NCBI RefSeq assembly: GCF_026262505.1
Contig: NC_067206.1
Location: forward strand, 36,905,896-36,969,895
Direction: 5' to 3'
DNA from: Trichomonas vaginalis G3
Lineage: Eukaryota; Parabasalia; Trichomonadida; Trichomonadidae
DNA length: 64,000 nucleotides
The notes beneath the pieces were generated by a model. That model ran no database searches and was not told where the DNA came from. It was given only the letters and a program-made list of their open reading frames with translations. This document shows, one piece after another, positions 1-9,884 of the stretch (its first letter is position 1; every line of letters starts with the position of its first letter). The position numbers and the translations under genes are program-made.

Positions 1-1056
1 TTTCATTGCAGTTGTTAAGGCAATATCTGTTCTTGCACCTGGGTCAGCACTTTGGTTTCCAACTTCACCTGCAAAGTCTTTGACAGATATTTGGTGTATA
101 GGGAACATAAGTGGAACTGCAATATATTTGGCAGCTAAAGCATTTGAAATATCTGGGTCCAACATATAGACTGCAAGTCTGCTTTCTATTCTCTTGCATT
201 CAAATTTTTCGCATGTGAACTTAACTGGGTCCCAAGCATCTCCAGCAGCATTGAAATAATAGTTTACTTCAGTGTTGAGGTTTGAGAAACCAAAGTCTAA
301 GTCAACTTTGTTTTTGCAAAAGTCGGCGAATGACATTTTATTTGTTCCCACTACTTCTGTAAGAGTGAATGGGTCTTGTGTTGGTGCAATGACTAAGTTA
401 TTTTTGCTTGGAGTAAGTTCGATAGAAATTTTCCTGCCCAGTTTGGCAAGTATCTTAAAAACCTGAAGATGAGGAAAGATGACAAAGGAACTCTAAGTTT
501 CAGTTTTACTTTGGTTACTGCTGCTGCAGTTTGTCCAGAAAGGTTAACATAAACTCCTGGAACGTTAGGGTCAAGTTCTTATTTTCTCAATAGTTGCATA
601 CTGGTCTGTTTGTTCTCTAGCTTGTGGTTGTACTGAGTTTCTCAAAGCGAACCATTCATAGTTTGCCCATGTTACTGTTTGAACTAAGTCAGAGTTAGAA
701 TATATCTTATATCCCATGAAAACTTCTGGAGCATATTGGTATCCGACATAGAAAATTCCATTGCAACCTTTCTGTCAGACAACTTGGTAGAAGGTTTTTT
801 TCAATGTCTTGTTCCACGTATAAGAATGAGTTGTCAATAGAAATAATATGAAACCTGTCGCAAGCAATATCTACTGTTGTTGAAGAACCTTCTCCAAACT
901 CACCTACGTTTCCATAAGAAACAGCAGTTGTATATTCGTAAGTTCCAGGAACTATTTCTGACCTTCTAATGGATTGTCGCATTCGTTATACCATTCGGAA
1001 ACATTTCCATTCATAGCATCCAAAACTGTTGGCGTTATATTCTGAGCGGCGTACAT
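1..1056 (-). pseudogene. Polinton capsid-region gene (putative major capsid protein), partial
   Basis: Continues beyond the window edge. The N-terminal part (begins MYAAQNITPTVLDAMNG) is the same as in the gene at 36775 of the second element. It lies directly after the long basic/coiled-coil protein gene, the position taken by the capsid gene there. Polintons are known to encode a double jelly-roll major capsid protein. Assignment here is by position and beta-rich composition, not by a recognised motif. Broken copy. Confidence 0.55.
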
Positions 1057-1088
1057 TTCATATGAGTAAAAATATAGAATAGTTGGAT

Positions 1089-4000
1089 TTATATGTCATA
1101 ATAGAACCCACTCCGACCAAGCTTTACTTTCTTCCTGACTGAGTTTTTAACTCTTCTTTTTCCTTCATTGCCCTCTGCTTGAAGTTGTTGCATCTTTGCA
1201 TTATGTTCATCTAGTATGTTGCAAATTTTCCATGTCCTTTTTGCCTTTTGGCTCTGGTCGCCCATCTCAGGTAACCTATATCCTAGAAAGAGTTTGTCAT
1301 AGTCTGTATTTGAGTCTTCGCGTATTGTTTGCATGACTCTTTCCTGAGTTTCCGGTTCAAGCTCTTCAAACAGTGCCTGTCCATATGGAATATGCTCGTT
1401 TCCAAATATATGTTTTTGTAGCCATTCTGGTTTTCTTTCCATGTTACCAAACTATATCTTTTGTGAATGGGAAAGCTTCTACCAATCTTTCAGTCTTGCG
1501 TCGTTTATTTCTGTAGTTGGTTTTATTTTGTCAAGGAACATGTTTTCAATACTAACATTTCATTTGGTACTGTCCATTTGAGTTTTCTTAAATATTCATC
1601 CCTTCTCGGTTCATTGTCTGCAAAGTAAGTTTTTATGACATTTTGTAAACTTTCGTTTGCAAGGTCATGTACAATAGGTTCTCTTCCTTCTCCCTCCCTA
1701 ACTTTCTTTCTAAACTCTTCACCAAATATACCATCTCTATGGTTCTGTGTAGTTCTTTGAGATAAATGTTTTAGAACGTCAGGTGTTATATTTCCATCAG
1801 CCATGTTCATTTCATACTGGTCCAAAATATCTGCATGTTTCATATCTTTCAATGGCATTAAAGCCGCGCTGAAAATACCAGCTATATCTGGTTCACCATT
1901 CACTTCCATTGCGTCTACAACTTCTTGGAATTGAGGTTGTAAGTTTATGAACCACCTATCCGGGTTAGCTTTATGACCCCATCTCATTGTAGTTCCATCG
2001 TCTGCAGAAACAAAAGTAGGTTTGTTTCCATCTTGGCTAGGTTCTGAATGAACTTTAAACAATGTTTCATTTCTATATGTTTTCTTGAAATTTAACCTTT
2101 TATCTTCACCGAGTTCATCCGAAGATTGAACGTTAAATGCTCGTAAGTAAAAAGGGTTGTTGTATTTGTGTACATTTTTTTTCAGTACTTCCATTCTATG
2201 CTGAATATTTTCATCTGGTGTTGGAGTCTTTTGTATGTCGGCAAACATTTTCGATATTCTTCTACTATGTCAGCCGAATTTTTTTTAGACTCCTGGAAAT
2301 ATTCCATATTCTCCGCATACTCTTGTTGAGGGTCAAGATTTTTCGGCTGTTCCAAATCTTCATCTAGTTCTGTGAGGTTAGTTTCCAAAGGAGTGACTTG
2401 TTCGTTTCCTTCAGGCTCTTCTAGCTGTTGTTGCTGAACTATTTCTTCCATGTCTGGTTGTATCTGAACTATTTCTTCCTGTGGAGTTTCTTGTACCTCA
2501 TCTGCTGGCATTTCATATATTCCGAGACCGTTTTTAACAATTTCCCTATCTACGTCATCCGCATTCATAAGCTTTTGTTCTTTCGTTCCGTCTCTATTTT
2601 TTACGCGTTTCATGACGAAAGTTGTATTGTCATTTAGCTCTGACATCAAATATCTCGGAGTAAATTCGTTCATGTCATTTGGATGATATGCTATTAAATC
2701 ATATCCCTTAGCGAGCTTGTATTTTCCAGGTTTGAAATTATATCCGTTTTGGTGCTGAGCCATAAAGCTAAATAGGTTCGGGTCAGTATTTCCATCCTTG
2801 AACTTTCCAATAGCTTCTTTATATCTGTCACTAAAGTCAATAGTATCTGGGAAACCACACTCTTCTTTAAGCATTTTTAAGAATTCTTGGTTTCCTTGTT
2901 CTCTACTTCTTTTATGTCCTTGCTCTGTTTGTGGTTGTTGTGGTGCAGTGTTTTGAACTGTTGGTTGTGGTGCAGTGTTTTGAACTGTTGGTTGCTGTGC
3001 AGTGTTTTGAACTGTTGGTTGTGGTGCAGTGTTTTGAACTGTTGGTTTTGGTGCATGCCTATGTCTGTGTCCATGTGACGATGTAAATGTTTTAGGTAGT
3101 CCTGGTGCAGGTGCTTCTCTTGGAGGGTTTGGTGGTATATAAGTTCCACTAGCTAGTATATAAGTTCCACCAGCTGGTATATAAGTTCCACCAGCTGGCA
3201 CATATGTTCCATCTGCAGCGTAATGTCCTACCTGACTTTTCGTTTTTAAGAAAGCATTTACTAGGTCTGTTTTGGTCTGTTGTAACTCTTTTTCTTGACT
3301 TTTCACAACAGTTGCTCTAACGGCGTCATAGGCACTTTGAACTGCCTGTCTCGTTGCTGCATCTGTTATTTTCGTCATATTTTGTGCTACTTCCTTTAAC
3401 TCTTTGTCGAAACCTTCAGACTTCAGTTTCTTTCCAGATGAGAAGTCGTTCACTTGTTTCACCTTACTATGAAGAGCTTCGAAAGCGTTCTTAAAGTCAG
3501 CATTTGTTAAAGCTTCATTTGAACTATCTTCATCCGCTTGTATTTTTGTCCTTATTGACCCTATGAGTTGGGCTGCTTTAGCGTTGGCTTGGGCATCTAA
3601 CCAGTCATTGTTAGCTTTTATATATTCTGCGCTTTTCATTGCCTTTTGCATAGCCGCGTCGTTATTTTTACTTTCTTGTGCTAAGTTTTCATACTGTACG
3701 GTTTGGTTTTGCAACTGTAAAAGTTTTTCTGCCTTTACATTTGCTTCAACTTCTTTTTTATACTCATCGCTATCCATATATGTCTTCAGGGCTTTTTGTT
3801 TTATCTCTTCATCTTTCAGTACTTTATATTGAGTAGTATGGTTTTTCAAATTTATAACATCTTGTTCCATTTTTGCTACTTCTGCTGCTTTTTCTGACAC
3901 TTTTTTCGCATATTCCTCTGTACTTAGTTCTTTCAGTTGTTCTTCTTTCTTCTTTTTCTCTACGTTTAACTCATTGAGTTTCTTTGTGTGTCTGTCATAT

Positions 4001-4351
4001 TCTAGTTTCTTTTCGTTTTCACTTATTTGCTTCTGTATGTCTATGTTTGACTTTTTGACATCTGTTATTTGATTTTTGAGTGAACTCAAATTCATTTGAC
4101 TTTGAGGGTTATAGGCTGTTCCGTCTGCAGCTCCACCATAGCCTGCCATTTTCGCTAAAAGTGCCGCTCTTAAACCTCCACTCTGTGCACCAACAACTCG
4201 GTTTAAAAGCATAGGATTGCTTGACATTTGTTGCAACATAGGGGTCATTCATAATTTGTTGTTGCAACTGTTGTTGTGGTGTCAGTTTTACTATTGGATG
4301 TTTCAATGCTCTCTTCCTCTTACGTATATTCTTACGTAGCTTACGTGGCAT
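1089..4351 (-). pseudogene. Polinton long structural-type protein region (basic N-terminus, coiled coil, Pro/His/Gln repeats)
   Basis: Reverse-strand region equivalent to 33494-36742. It begins with a strongly basic stretch (MPRKLRKNIRKRKRALKHP), followed by an Ala/Lys/Glu-rich coiled coil. Next comes a Thr-Tyr-Ile-Pro-Ala-Gly type short repeat (about 3120-3210), then a repeat rich in Pro-Thr-Val-Gln-Asn (about 2940-3050), an acidic Glu/Gln segment and a C-terminal half ending GFYYDI. One open frame covers 688 codons. No enzymatic motif is seen. Its place beside the capsid gene and its basic, extended composition suggest a virion core or scaffold protein, but that is inference. It could be one gene or two adjacent ones. 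Broken, with a few breaks. Confidence 0.6.
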
Positions 4352-4374
4352 TTTAAGTGAAGTTAAAAAGCGGT

Positions 4375-5410
4375 TTTTGACAGATGTTTTGTTGTGACTT
4401 CTTCGTAAAGACTTTCTTGTCTATGTTTTGTAAAGACTTCTTCATCTAATTTCTCATGAACTTTCTTGTCTATGTTTTGTTATGACTTCTTCGTAAAGAC
4501 TTTGTTGAGACTTCTTCGTAAATGACCAAAAAATAATGTTTATGTTAGAATGTTAAATCTAACACCTTTTCTAACATGTTTTCTAACATCGTAGAAAACT
4601 CATGAATTTCTTCGTAAAGACTTTGTTAAGACTTCTTCATCTAATTTCTCATGAACTTTCTTGTCTATGTTTTGTTAAGATTTCTTCGTAAAGACTTTGT
4701 TAAGATTTCTTCGTAAATGTTTTGTTGAGATTTCATCGTAAATGACCCTAGTAGTATATTTTTGGTGTAAATTTCATGAAAATTCAAGAGTTTTAGACCA
4801 TGTTAGAAAACATGTTAGAAAAGGTGTTAGATTTAACATTCTAACATAAACATTATTTTTGGGTCATTTACACTCATGAACTTTCTTGTCTATGTTTTGT
4901 TAAGACTTCTTCGTAAAGACTTTGTTAAGACTTCTTCGTAAAGACTTTGTTGAGATTTCTTCGTAAAGACTTTGTCAAGATTTCATCGTAAAGACTTTGT
5001 TGAGATTTCTTCGTAAATGTTTTGTTAAGACTTCTTCGTAAAGACTTTGTAAAGACTTCTTCGTAAAGACTTTGTAAAGACTTCTTCGTAAAGACTTTGT
5101 TAAGACTTCTTCATCTAATTTCTCATGAACTTTCTTGTCTATGTTTTGTTGAGATTTCTTCGTAAATGACCCTAGTAGTATATTTTTGGTGTAAATTTCA
5201 TGAAAATTCAAGAGTTTTAGACCATGTTAGAAAACATGTTAGAAAAGAGGTTATATCTAACCTTCTACCCTAAACATTATTTTTGTCTGATTTTACGATG
5301 AAGTTTTGACAAAGTCTTTACGATGAAGTTTTGACAAAGTCTTTACGATGAAATCTTGACAAAGTCTTTACGATGAAATCTTGACAAAGTCTTTACGAAG
5401 AAGTCTTGAC
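4375..5410. repeat. Array of about 24-bp repeats in the Polinton subterminal region
   Basis: About 1 kb of imperfect direct repeats built on AAGACTTCTTCGTAAAG with variants ending TTTGTT, interspersed with TTCTCATGAACTTTCTTGTC. On the reverse strand the latter reads DKKVHEKLDEE, which also occurs in the element's KilA-N protein at 44897-45559. Two copies of a hairpin-forming block based on CATGTTAGAAAACATGTTAG lie at about 4800 and 5224. The second element lacks this array at the equivalent place (33470-33494), so it is a length difference between copies. Not coding. Confidence 0.8.
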
Positions 5411-5479
5411 AAAACATGAAAACATATATAATTTGTGAAAAGCTCCTGGAAGACCTCCGAATAAAAACTTCATTTATGT

Positions 5480-5587
5480 GGGCTAGAAGGCACGAAGTGC
5501 CTGGAAGACCACCCCAAGAAAAAAAAACTTCATTATACTCATTCATCCTCAGGGCTAGAAGGCACGAAGTGCCTGGGAGCCCCACTA

Positions 5588-5620
<33 letters not shown>
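5480..5620. repeat. Polinton terminal repeat with duplicated core
   Basis: The core GGGCTAGAAGGCACGAAG occurs twice, at 5480-5510 and 5552-5582, separated by A-rich sequence. The outer copy runs into CCCCACTACC and then about 31 T. The right end of the second element (56094-56177) has one core only. The flank at 5410-5475 resembles the right-end flank of the second element (about 55970-56095). Confidence 0.82.
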
Positions 5621-6487
5621 CTTCGCCATGCAAGAGTTAAGTTTTATGCATCGTCAGATCAGATGAGGTGTAATTTATTTTGATCTGCCGGTTTTGAATT
5701 AATACATCATTGAATTCGACTTTTTCAATTAAATTTTATAAAATTGATAGGTGAGAATGTGGTTGGGAAGGTTTAAAGGAATTCAAATAGAATATAAACA
5801 ATTTGAGTTATCTAGTGTTTTGACTTTGATTAAATAAAAAGTAATTTATTCAAAAATTTTGTTTCCAATTTTATTGTTTTATATTATTTATAACAAGAAA
5901 CATCAAAAAAATCGGAAAGTAAAATAAAAAATAATTTAATATGGCAGTAAAAAATATAATTATGATTTTTTGATATGAAAACATTGAGAACTAGAATTTT
6001 TTTGTAAAATGGATCATGTACATTAGATTAAAATTATACATTTAACATATTTATTCTATTTTCAGACATCTGAAGGAGAGATTAATTTTTTTAATCAGAT
6101 GATTCATATTATTTTTGCATGTCATATAAAAATCTAATGAATAAATTCCAAATCTTTAATTTCAATTATCCAATTTCTTTCTAGGATGCTTTTTTGTATA
6201 TATTTTTATTAGAGTTTCATGGTTAGAAAATTGATACAGATACATACGTAAGTTGTGAATGATTATATCGAATTTTAAATCACAAGAAAAAATTGCAATT
6301 AACTGCATGAAACTTCTAGAAGAATCATCTCCACTACATGCCATTTTCTAAATAGAGATGCTTAAATAATTTTTAATAAATCCTTATAATCACCTATTTG
6401 ATTCACCACGGTATTATTATTTTCATTTTAAAAAGGTTTTAAACAGGAAATATTTAGAATTGAAACCATTTTGTTTATTGTTTTTCA
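5621..6487. other. Intergenic, AT-rich host DNA
   Basis: Starts at the Polinton end. Many short A and T runs. No ORF with protein-like composition and no convincing RNA gene or repeat. The last bases before 6488 (TTTTTCA then ATG) could serve as a trichomonad initiator, which is known to sit very close to the start codon. Confidence 0.6.
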
Positions 6488-7786
6488 ATGTTTCGAAATA
6501 TTAAAGTAAGTGACTATGACAATCAGCTACACTTTGGTAGTATAAATTTAGATAGGCACACATATACAGTAATTGCTCAGATCATAGTCTTTTTATTTTC
6601 ATTTTATGTATATCAAAACATCTTTTTAAAAGGATCAGAATATACAACCAAGAGAAAAGAATTTTCAGTAGCAATAGATAATTACACCGATGAATTTATG
6701 ATGAACAACATTATAAAATTAGATAATTTAAACCAGAAAATAAAAAACATTGAATTAATAGCTTCACTTCAAAGCGAATCGAATACAAATAATAAAGCTT
6801 TAATCACCATTGCAAAATCAATTAGTTATCTTCGTCATAATTATACAATTGATGAATCTAACGTATCAGAGAACACCGAAACACTCAAATTTTCAGATGC
6901 AGGACAGAATAGTAACATTTTAAACTTATTTAATAATATAAATGTCACAAATTTTGATCAAATTCATTTTCATGTTTCATTTAGTGGAAAACTCCAAAAA
7001 ATTAAGTCGGCAACGTTTTATTACGCATATGAAGAATACAATAATATTACAGGTATTGACTACTCCACGTTTATTTTACCAATAATTTTGTTATTTTTAT
7101 TCTACCAATTCATTCACAGATATCAACAAGATATAAACATACGACAAACAGTTCATTGCACTGTTTTCTCATTCATTTGCATTCTTTCTTCATTTCCAAT
7201 AGAAAATTTTGTTTCAAATGAAATTTACCAAAATTACAGTGTAATATTCTCATTACTTACATATTCTTATGCTCGAGATTTCATAATCAGCATACTTTTT
7301 TCATTTTTTGAATTGCAAAATATGATATTAGTTTGTATTCCTGAAATTTACCATGCATTATCAATTGTCAACTATATATCACTTATTAAAATGTATTATT
7401 TACCCAACTCAAGTGAATTTTATCATATTTTTGCTGGAATTACATTAATGGTTGAGCTTTTCTTATTCGGAATACTTGTTTCAGCATGTATAATTATATA
7501 TAGAGGAAGATTCTTCAACAGAGTTGTGTTTTTGATTTCAATTGAAATAATTAATTTTATTTACGGATTAGTTTTCATTCTTTCTGCTGATCGCTTAGAA
7601 ATAATGACGAAACACATTTTTGACAGATCTATTGTATCGACATATTCTGTTGTTTCTATTTTAATTTTGTATTGTTTCCTTCCTTCTGATATTACTGAGT
7701 ATAATCAGTTATCAAGGTCTCTCGAGAGACAAGGCCGCGTTTCTCTTATGGATGATAATGAATTGCAAGTTGTTCAGATAGAATAA
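6488..7786 (+). CDS. Multi-pass membrane protein, 1+7 TM topology
   Basis: 432 aa, start ATG directly after TTTTTCA. One hydrophobic helix at about residues 29-46 is followed by a soluble region to about residue 188. That region has several Asn-X-Ser/Thr sites and is probably lumenal or extracellular. About seven membrane helices then fill residues 190-400. The C-terminal tail is short and acidic. One N-terminal helix, a lumenal domain and a 7-TM bundle is the general plan of GOST/Wntless/TMEM181-like trafficking receptors, but I see no diagnostic motif, so this is only a topological analogy. It could equally be a trichomonad-specific receptor. Looks whole. Confidence 0.7.
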   Translation: MFRNIKVSDYDNQLHFGSINLDRHTYTVIAQIIVFLFSFYVYQNIFLKGSEYTTKRKEFSVAIDNYTDEFMMNNIIKLDNLNQKIKNIELIASLQSESNTNNKALITIAKSISYLRHNYTIDESNVSENTETLKFSDAGQNSNILNLFNNINVTNFDQIHFHVSFSGKLQKIKSATFYYAYEEYNNITGIDYSTFILPIILLFLFYQFIHRYQQDINIRQTVHCTVFSFICILSSFPIENFVSNEIYQNYSVIFSLLTYSYARDFIISILFSFFELQNMILVCIPEIYHALSIVNYISLIKMYYLPNSSEFYHIFAGITLMVELFLFGILVSACIIIYRGRFFNRVVFLISIEIINFIYGLVFILSADRLEIMTKHIFDRSIVSTYSVVSILILYCFLPSDITEYNQLSRSLERQGRVSLMDDNELQVVQIE

Positions 7787-8583
7787 AGATAAATTCTTTT
7801 GTTTCATAATTTTTTTTATTTGAAGCAACTTAAATATATAGCAAAGATAACAATTATTATTTTTCGATGTAGATGTCGTTATTATATTATTTTAGATACA
7901 TCGAAATTGCATAATAAACTAAGGAATATTCTTTATAATACTCTTGTGATACTTTAGATTACATAATATATTGTTGAACTTAACCAGGGGCTCAGAACTA
8001 CATACTCGGTGCAAATGACCATGATTATATATTTCTCATGTAATATCAATTTGCATGAGTAACTCTGACTAAAAAATCAAAAATCTATAAACATGTTAGA
8101 AATCTCCAATATATCAAAAGAAGATGACAATGTTTAACTAAATAATCTTAATAAATTTATACATCATGTCTTGTACAATATATCATCAATATCAACTATT
8201 CTCTAAATGTCTATACAAGGTCAATAAATGTACCAAAGTAACACAGGATTTTATATAGAAAGAAAATGCAGGGGGTAACACCTCAATCAAGACCGTTTGG
8301 TCAGGAGACTTAAAATCTTAGTGACAAAACTGCGTAGAACATTTAGTGATCATTTGAAATCATTGGCTTGCTATTCGAAATTAAAATATTCATTCAAGGT
8401 AAAATAAAAACCTTAGTTTCCTAAATTCAAGGCGCATCTCTTGTTATGAAATTGTAACATTTTTTTTGATACATTATGATCCTTCAGGTGAATAAAACCC
8501 GATTTCTCTCCCGAAGTTCTGCCTTTTAAATTGAATTGAAAATTTTCAATTATTGTAATTTTTGAATTGCCTTAATTTTTTGA
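7787..8583. other. Intergenic host DNA
   Basis: About 800 bases without a credible ORF. A slightly less AT-rich stretch lies at 8268-8360 (contains CAGGGGGTAACACCTC). No stable structure or known RNA family recognised. Confidence 0.5.
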
Positions 8584-8595
8584 ATGTTCTGAATT

Positions 8596-9624
8596 TTGGA
8601 ACAATTCACATTTCATTTTATCAGGACGTTGGACAGACTGTTTACTCCAATTAAGATAAACAATTGCATAATACCAAACAGGTTCATGAAGTCACCGACT
8701 TATATGCACGATTGCGACTCTAATGGATTTGCCATTCAAAAATATCAAAAGTATTATAGAGATCTTGCAGACGGAAAGATGGGGCTTATCACGCTTGGAT
8801 TTTTTGCAACACATTTGAAAACAAAAGTTCTCCCTGGTCAAGCATGCTTGCATACTGATGCCCATGCAGAAGGATGGCGTGAAACTATTAACTATATCCA
8901 TTCGAAAGGTTCAAAGACATTAATGGAACTTTCAGATTGTCGCAGCTCAATAAAGGATGGCAAATTCATGCCAACTTCTGAAATTTCTGAAGCAATTGAG
9001 CTTTTTGTCAATGCTGCAAAGAGAGCACAAAATGTTGTTGCTGATGGTGTTGAAATTCATGCAGCCCATGGATTATTCATCTCTCAATTTCTTTCATTAG
9101 TTATAAATAACAGAGGTGATCAATATGGCGGAAGCTTTAAAAACAGAATTCGCATTCTTCAAGAAATTGTTGATTCAATTCGCTGTGAATGTGGCAAAGA
9201 TTTCTTTGTCGCCGCCAAATTGAATGCTTATGACTGCATTGAAGGAGGAAATAAGCCCGAAGATGCTGCAAAGATAAGTGGCACAGTTAAAGATATTGAT
9301 CTTTGGGAATATTCTTTCGGTTACAAGGGTGCAAAGGAAATAATTGATCCATCAAAGTTGATTCCTCTTAAAGCAGGATGGAACATCAAAGCCTTACCAA
9401 TATTAAGAAAAGGAACTGATGCCAAGATTTCAATTGTTGACCGAATTAGAACAAAGTCTAGTATGGTCAAGGCAATGGAACTCGGTTCAGATCTCATTTC
9501 ATTTGGCCGCCCAACAATTGTCGACCCATTTATGGTTCAACACTTAATGGAAGGGAAGCCAATAAAGTGCATTTCATGTAATAAATGCATGGAACATCTC
9601 CTCATCATCCCAACTAAAAAATAA
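8596..9624 (+). CDS. NADH:flavin oxidoreductase / old yellow enzyme family, odd 5' end
   Basis: TIM-barrel FMN enzyme of the NADH:flavin oxidoreductase/OYE family, which reduces activated C=C bonds or related substrates using NAD(P)H. Visible signatures are the N-terminal LFTPIKINNCIIPNRFMKSP, the active-site block GVEIHAAHGLFISQFLS with two histidines, the following YGGSFKNRIRILQEIVDS, and a C-terminal CNKC pair. About 340 aa is the length of a single-domain member. The frame has no ATG at its natural beginning. An ATG at 8584 is followed two codons later by TGA (8590-8592), and the next in-frame ATG is 8686, inside the conserved N-terminus. Either the gene is a fresh pseudogene or translation starts at 8686. 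A TCATTTT initiator-like site at about 8612 would fit the second option. Such enzymes in trichomonads resemble bacterial ones, so lateral origin is plausible. Confidence 0.82.
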   Translation: MEQFTFHFIRTLDRLFTPIKINNCIIPNRFMKSPTYMHDCDSNGFAIQKYQKYYRDLADGKMGLITLGFFATHLKTKVLPGQACLHTDAHAEGWRETINYIHSKGSKTLMELSDCRSSIKDGKFMPTSEISEAIELFVNAAKRAQNVVADGVEIHAAHGLFISQFLSLVINNRGDQYGGSFKNRIRILQEIVDSIRCECGKDFFVAAKLNAYDCIEGGNKPEDAAKISGTVKDIDLWEYSFGYKGAKEIIDPSKLIPLKAGWNIKALPILRKGTDAKISIVDRIRTKSSMVKAMELGSDLISFGRPTIVDPFMVQHLMEGKPIKCISCNKCMEHLLIIPTKK

Positions 9625-9884
9625 TATTAATTCATTTGTTTTTCTACTATTGGGCCATGAAATAAGATGCCTTTGCGTGAAAAATGTGTAATTATAACAT
9701 AAAACAAACTTGAATTCATAAAAATTGATGGAATTGAAAGATTTACAAGTTTAAGTTTATTATAAATTAATATAACATCGATTAAATTCAATACACGGAA
9801 ACTTTAAAGGCGCACTAACAAATCCTTGATAACGGGCGTGAATTATATAATTATATTAAAGCTTGAGTGCATCCTTAAGATTAA

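Larger units (their letters stand above)
1..5620 (-). mobile_element. Polinton/Maverick, partial (one end inside window)
   Basis: Virus-like element of the Maverick/Polinton family, read in reverse and cut off by the window start. Positions 1-4351 match the left part of the second element (33494-38000) in inverted orientation, gene for gene and at close to full identity at the protein level. The outer end has a TIR core (GGGCTAGAAGGCACGAAG) followed by a run of about 31 T to 5620, the same terminal design as the second element. Broken, with several breaks in the visible part. The close match between the two copies suggests a young family. Host sequence begins at about 5621. Confidence 0.88.

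Noticed and set aside
5343-5640. Lys-run or Phe-run ORFs at the element end
   Set aside because: Produced by the poly-T/poly-A terminus of the Polinton; not coding.
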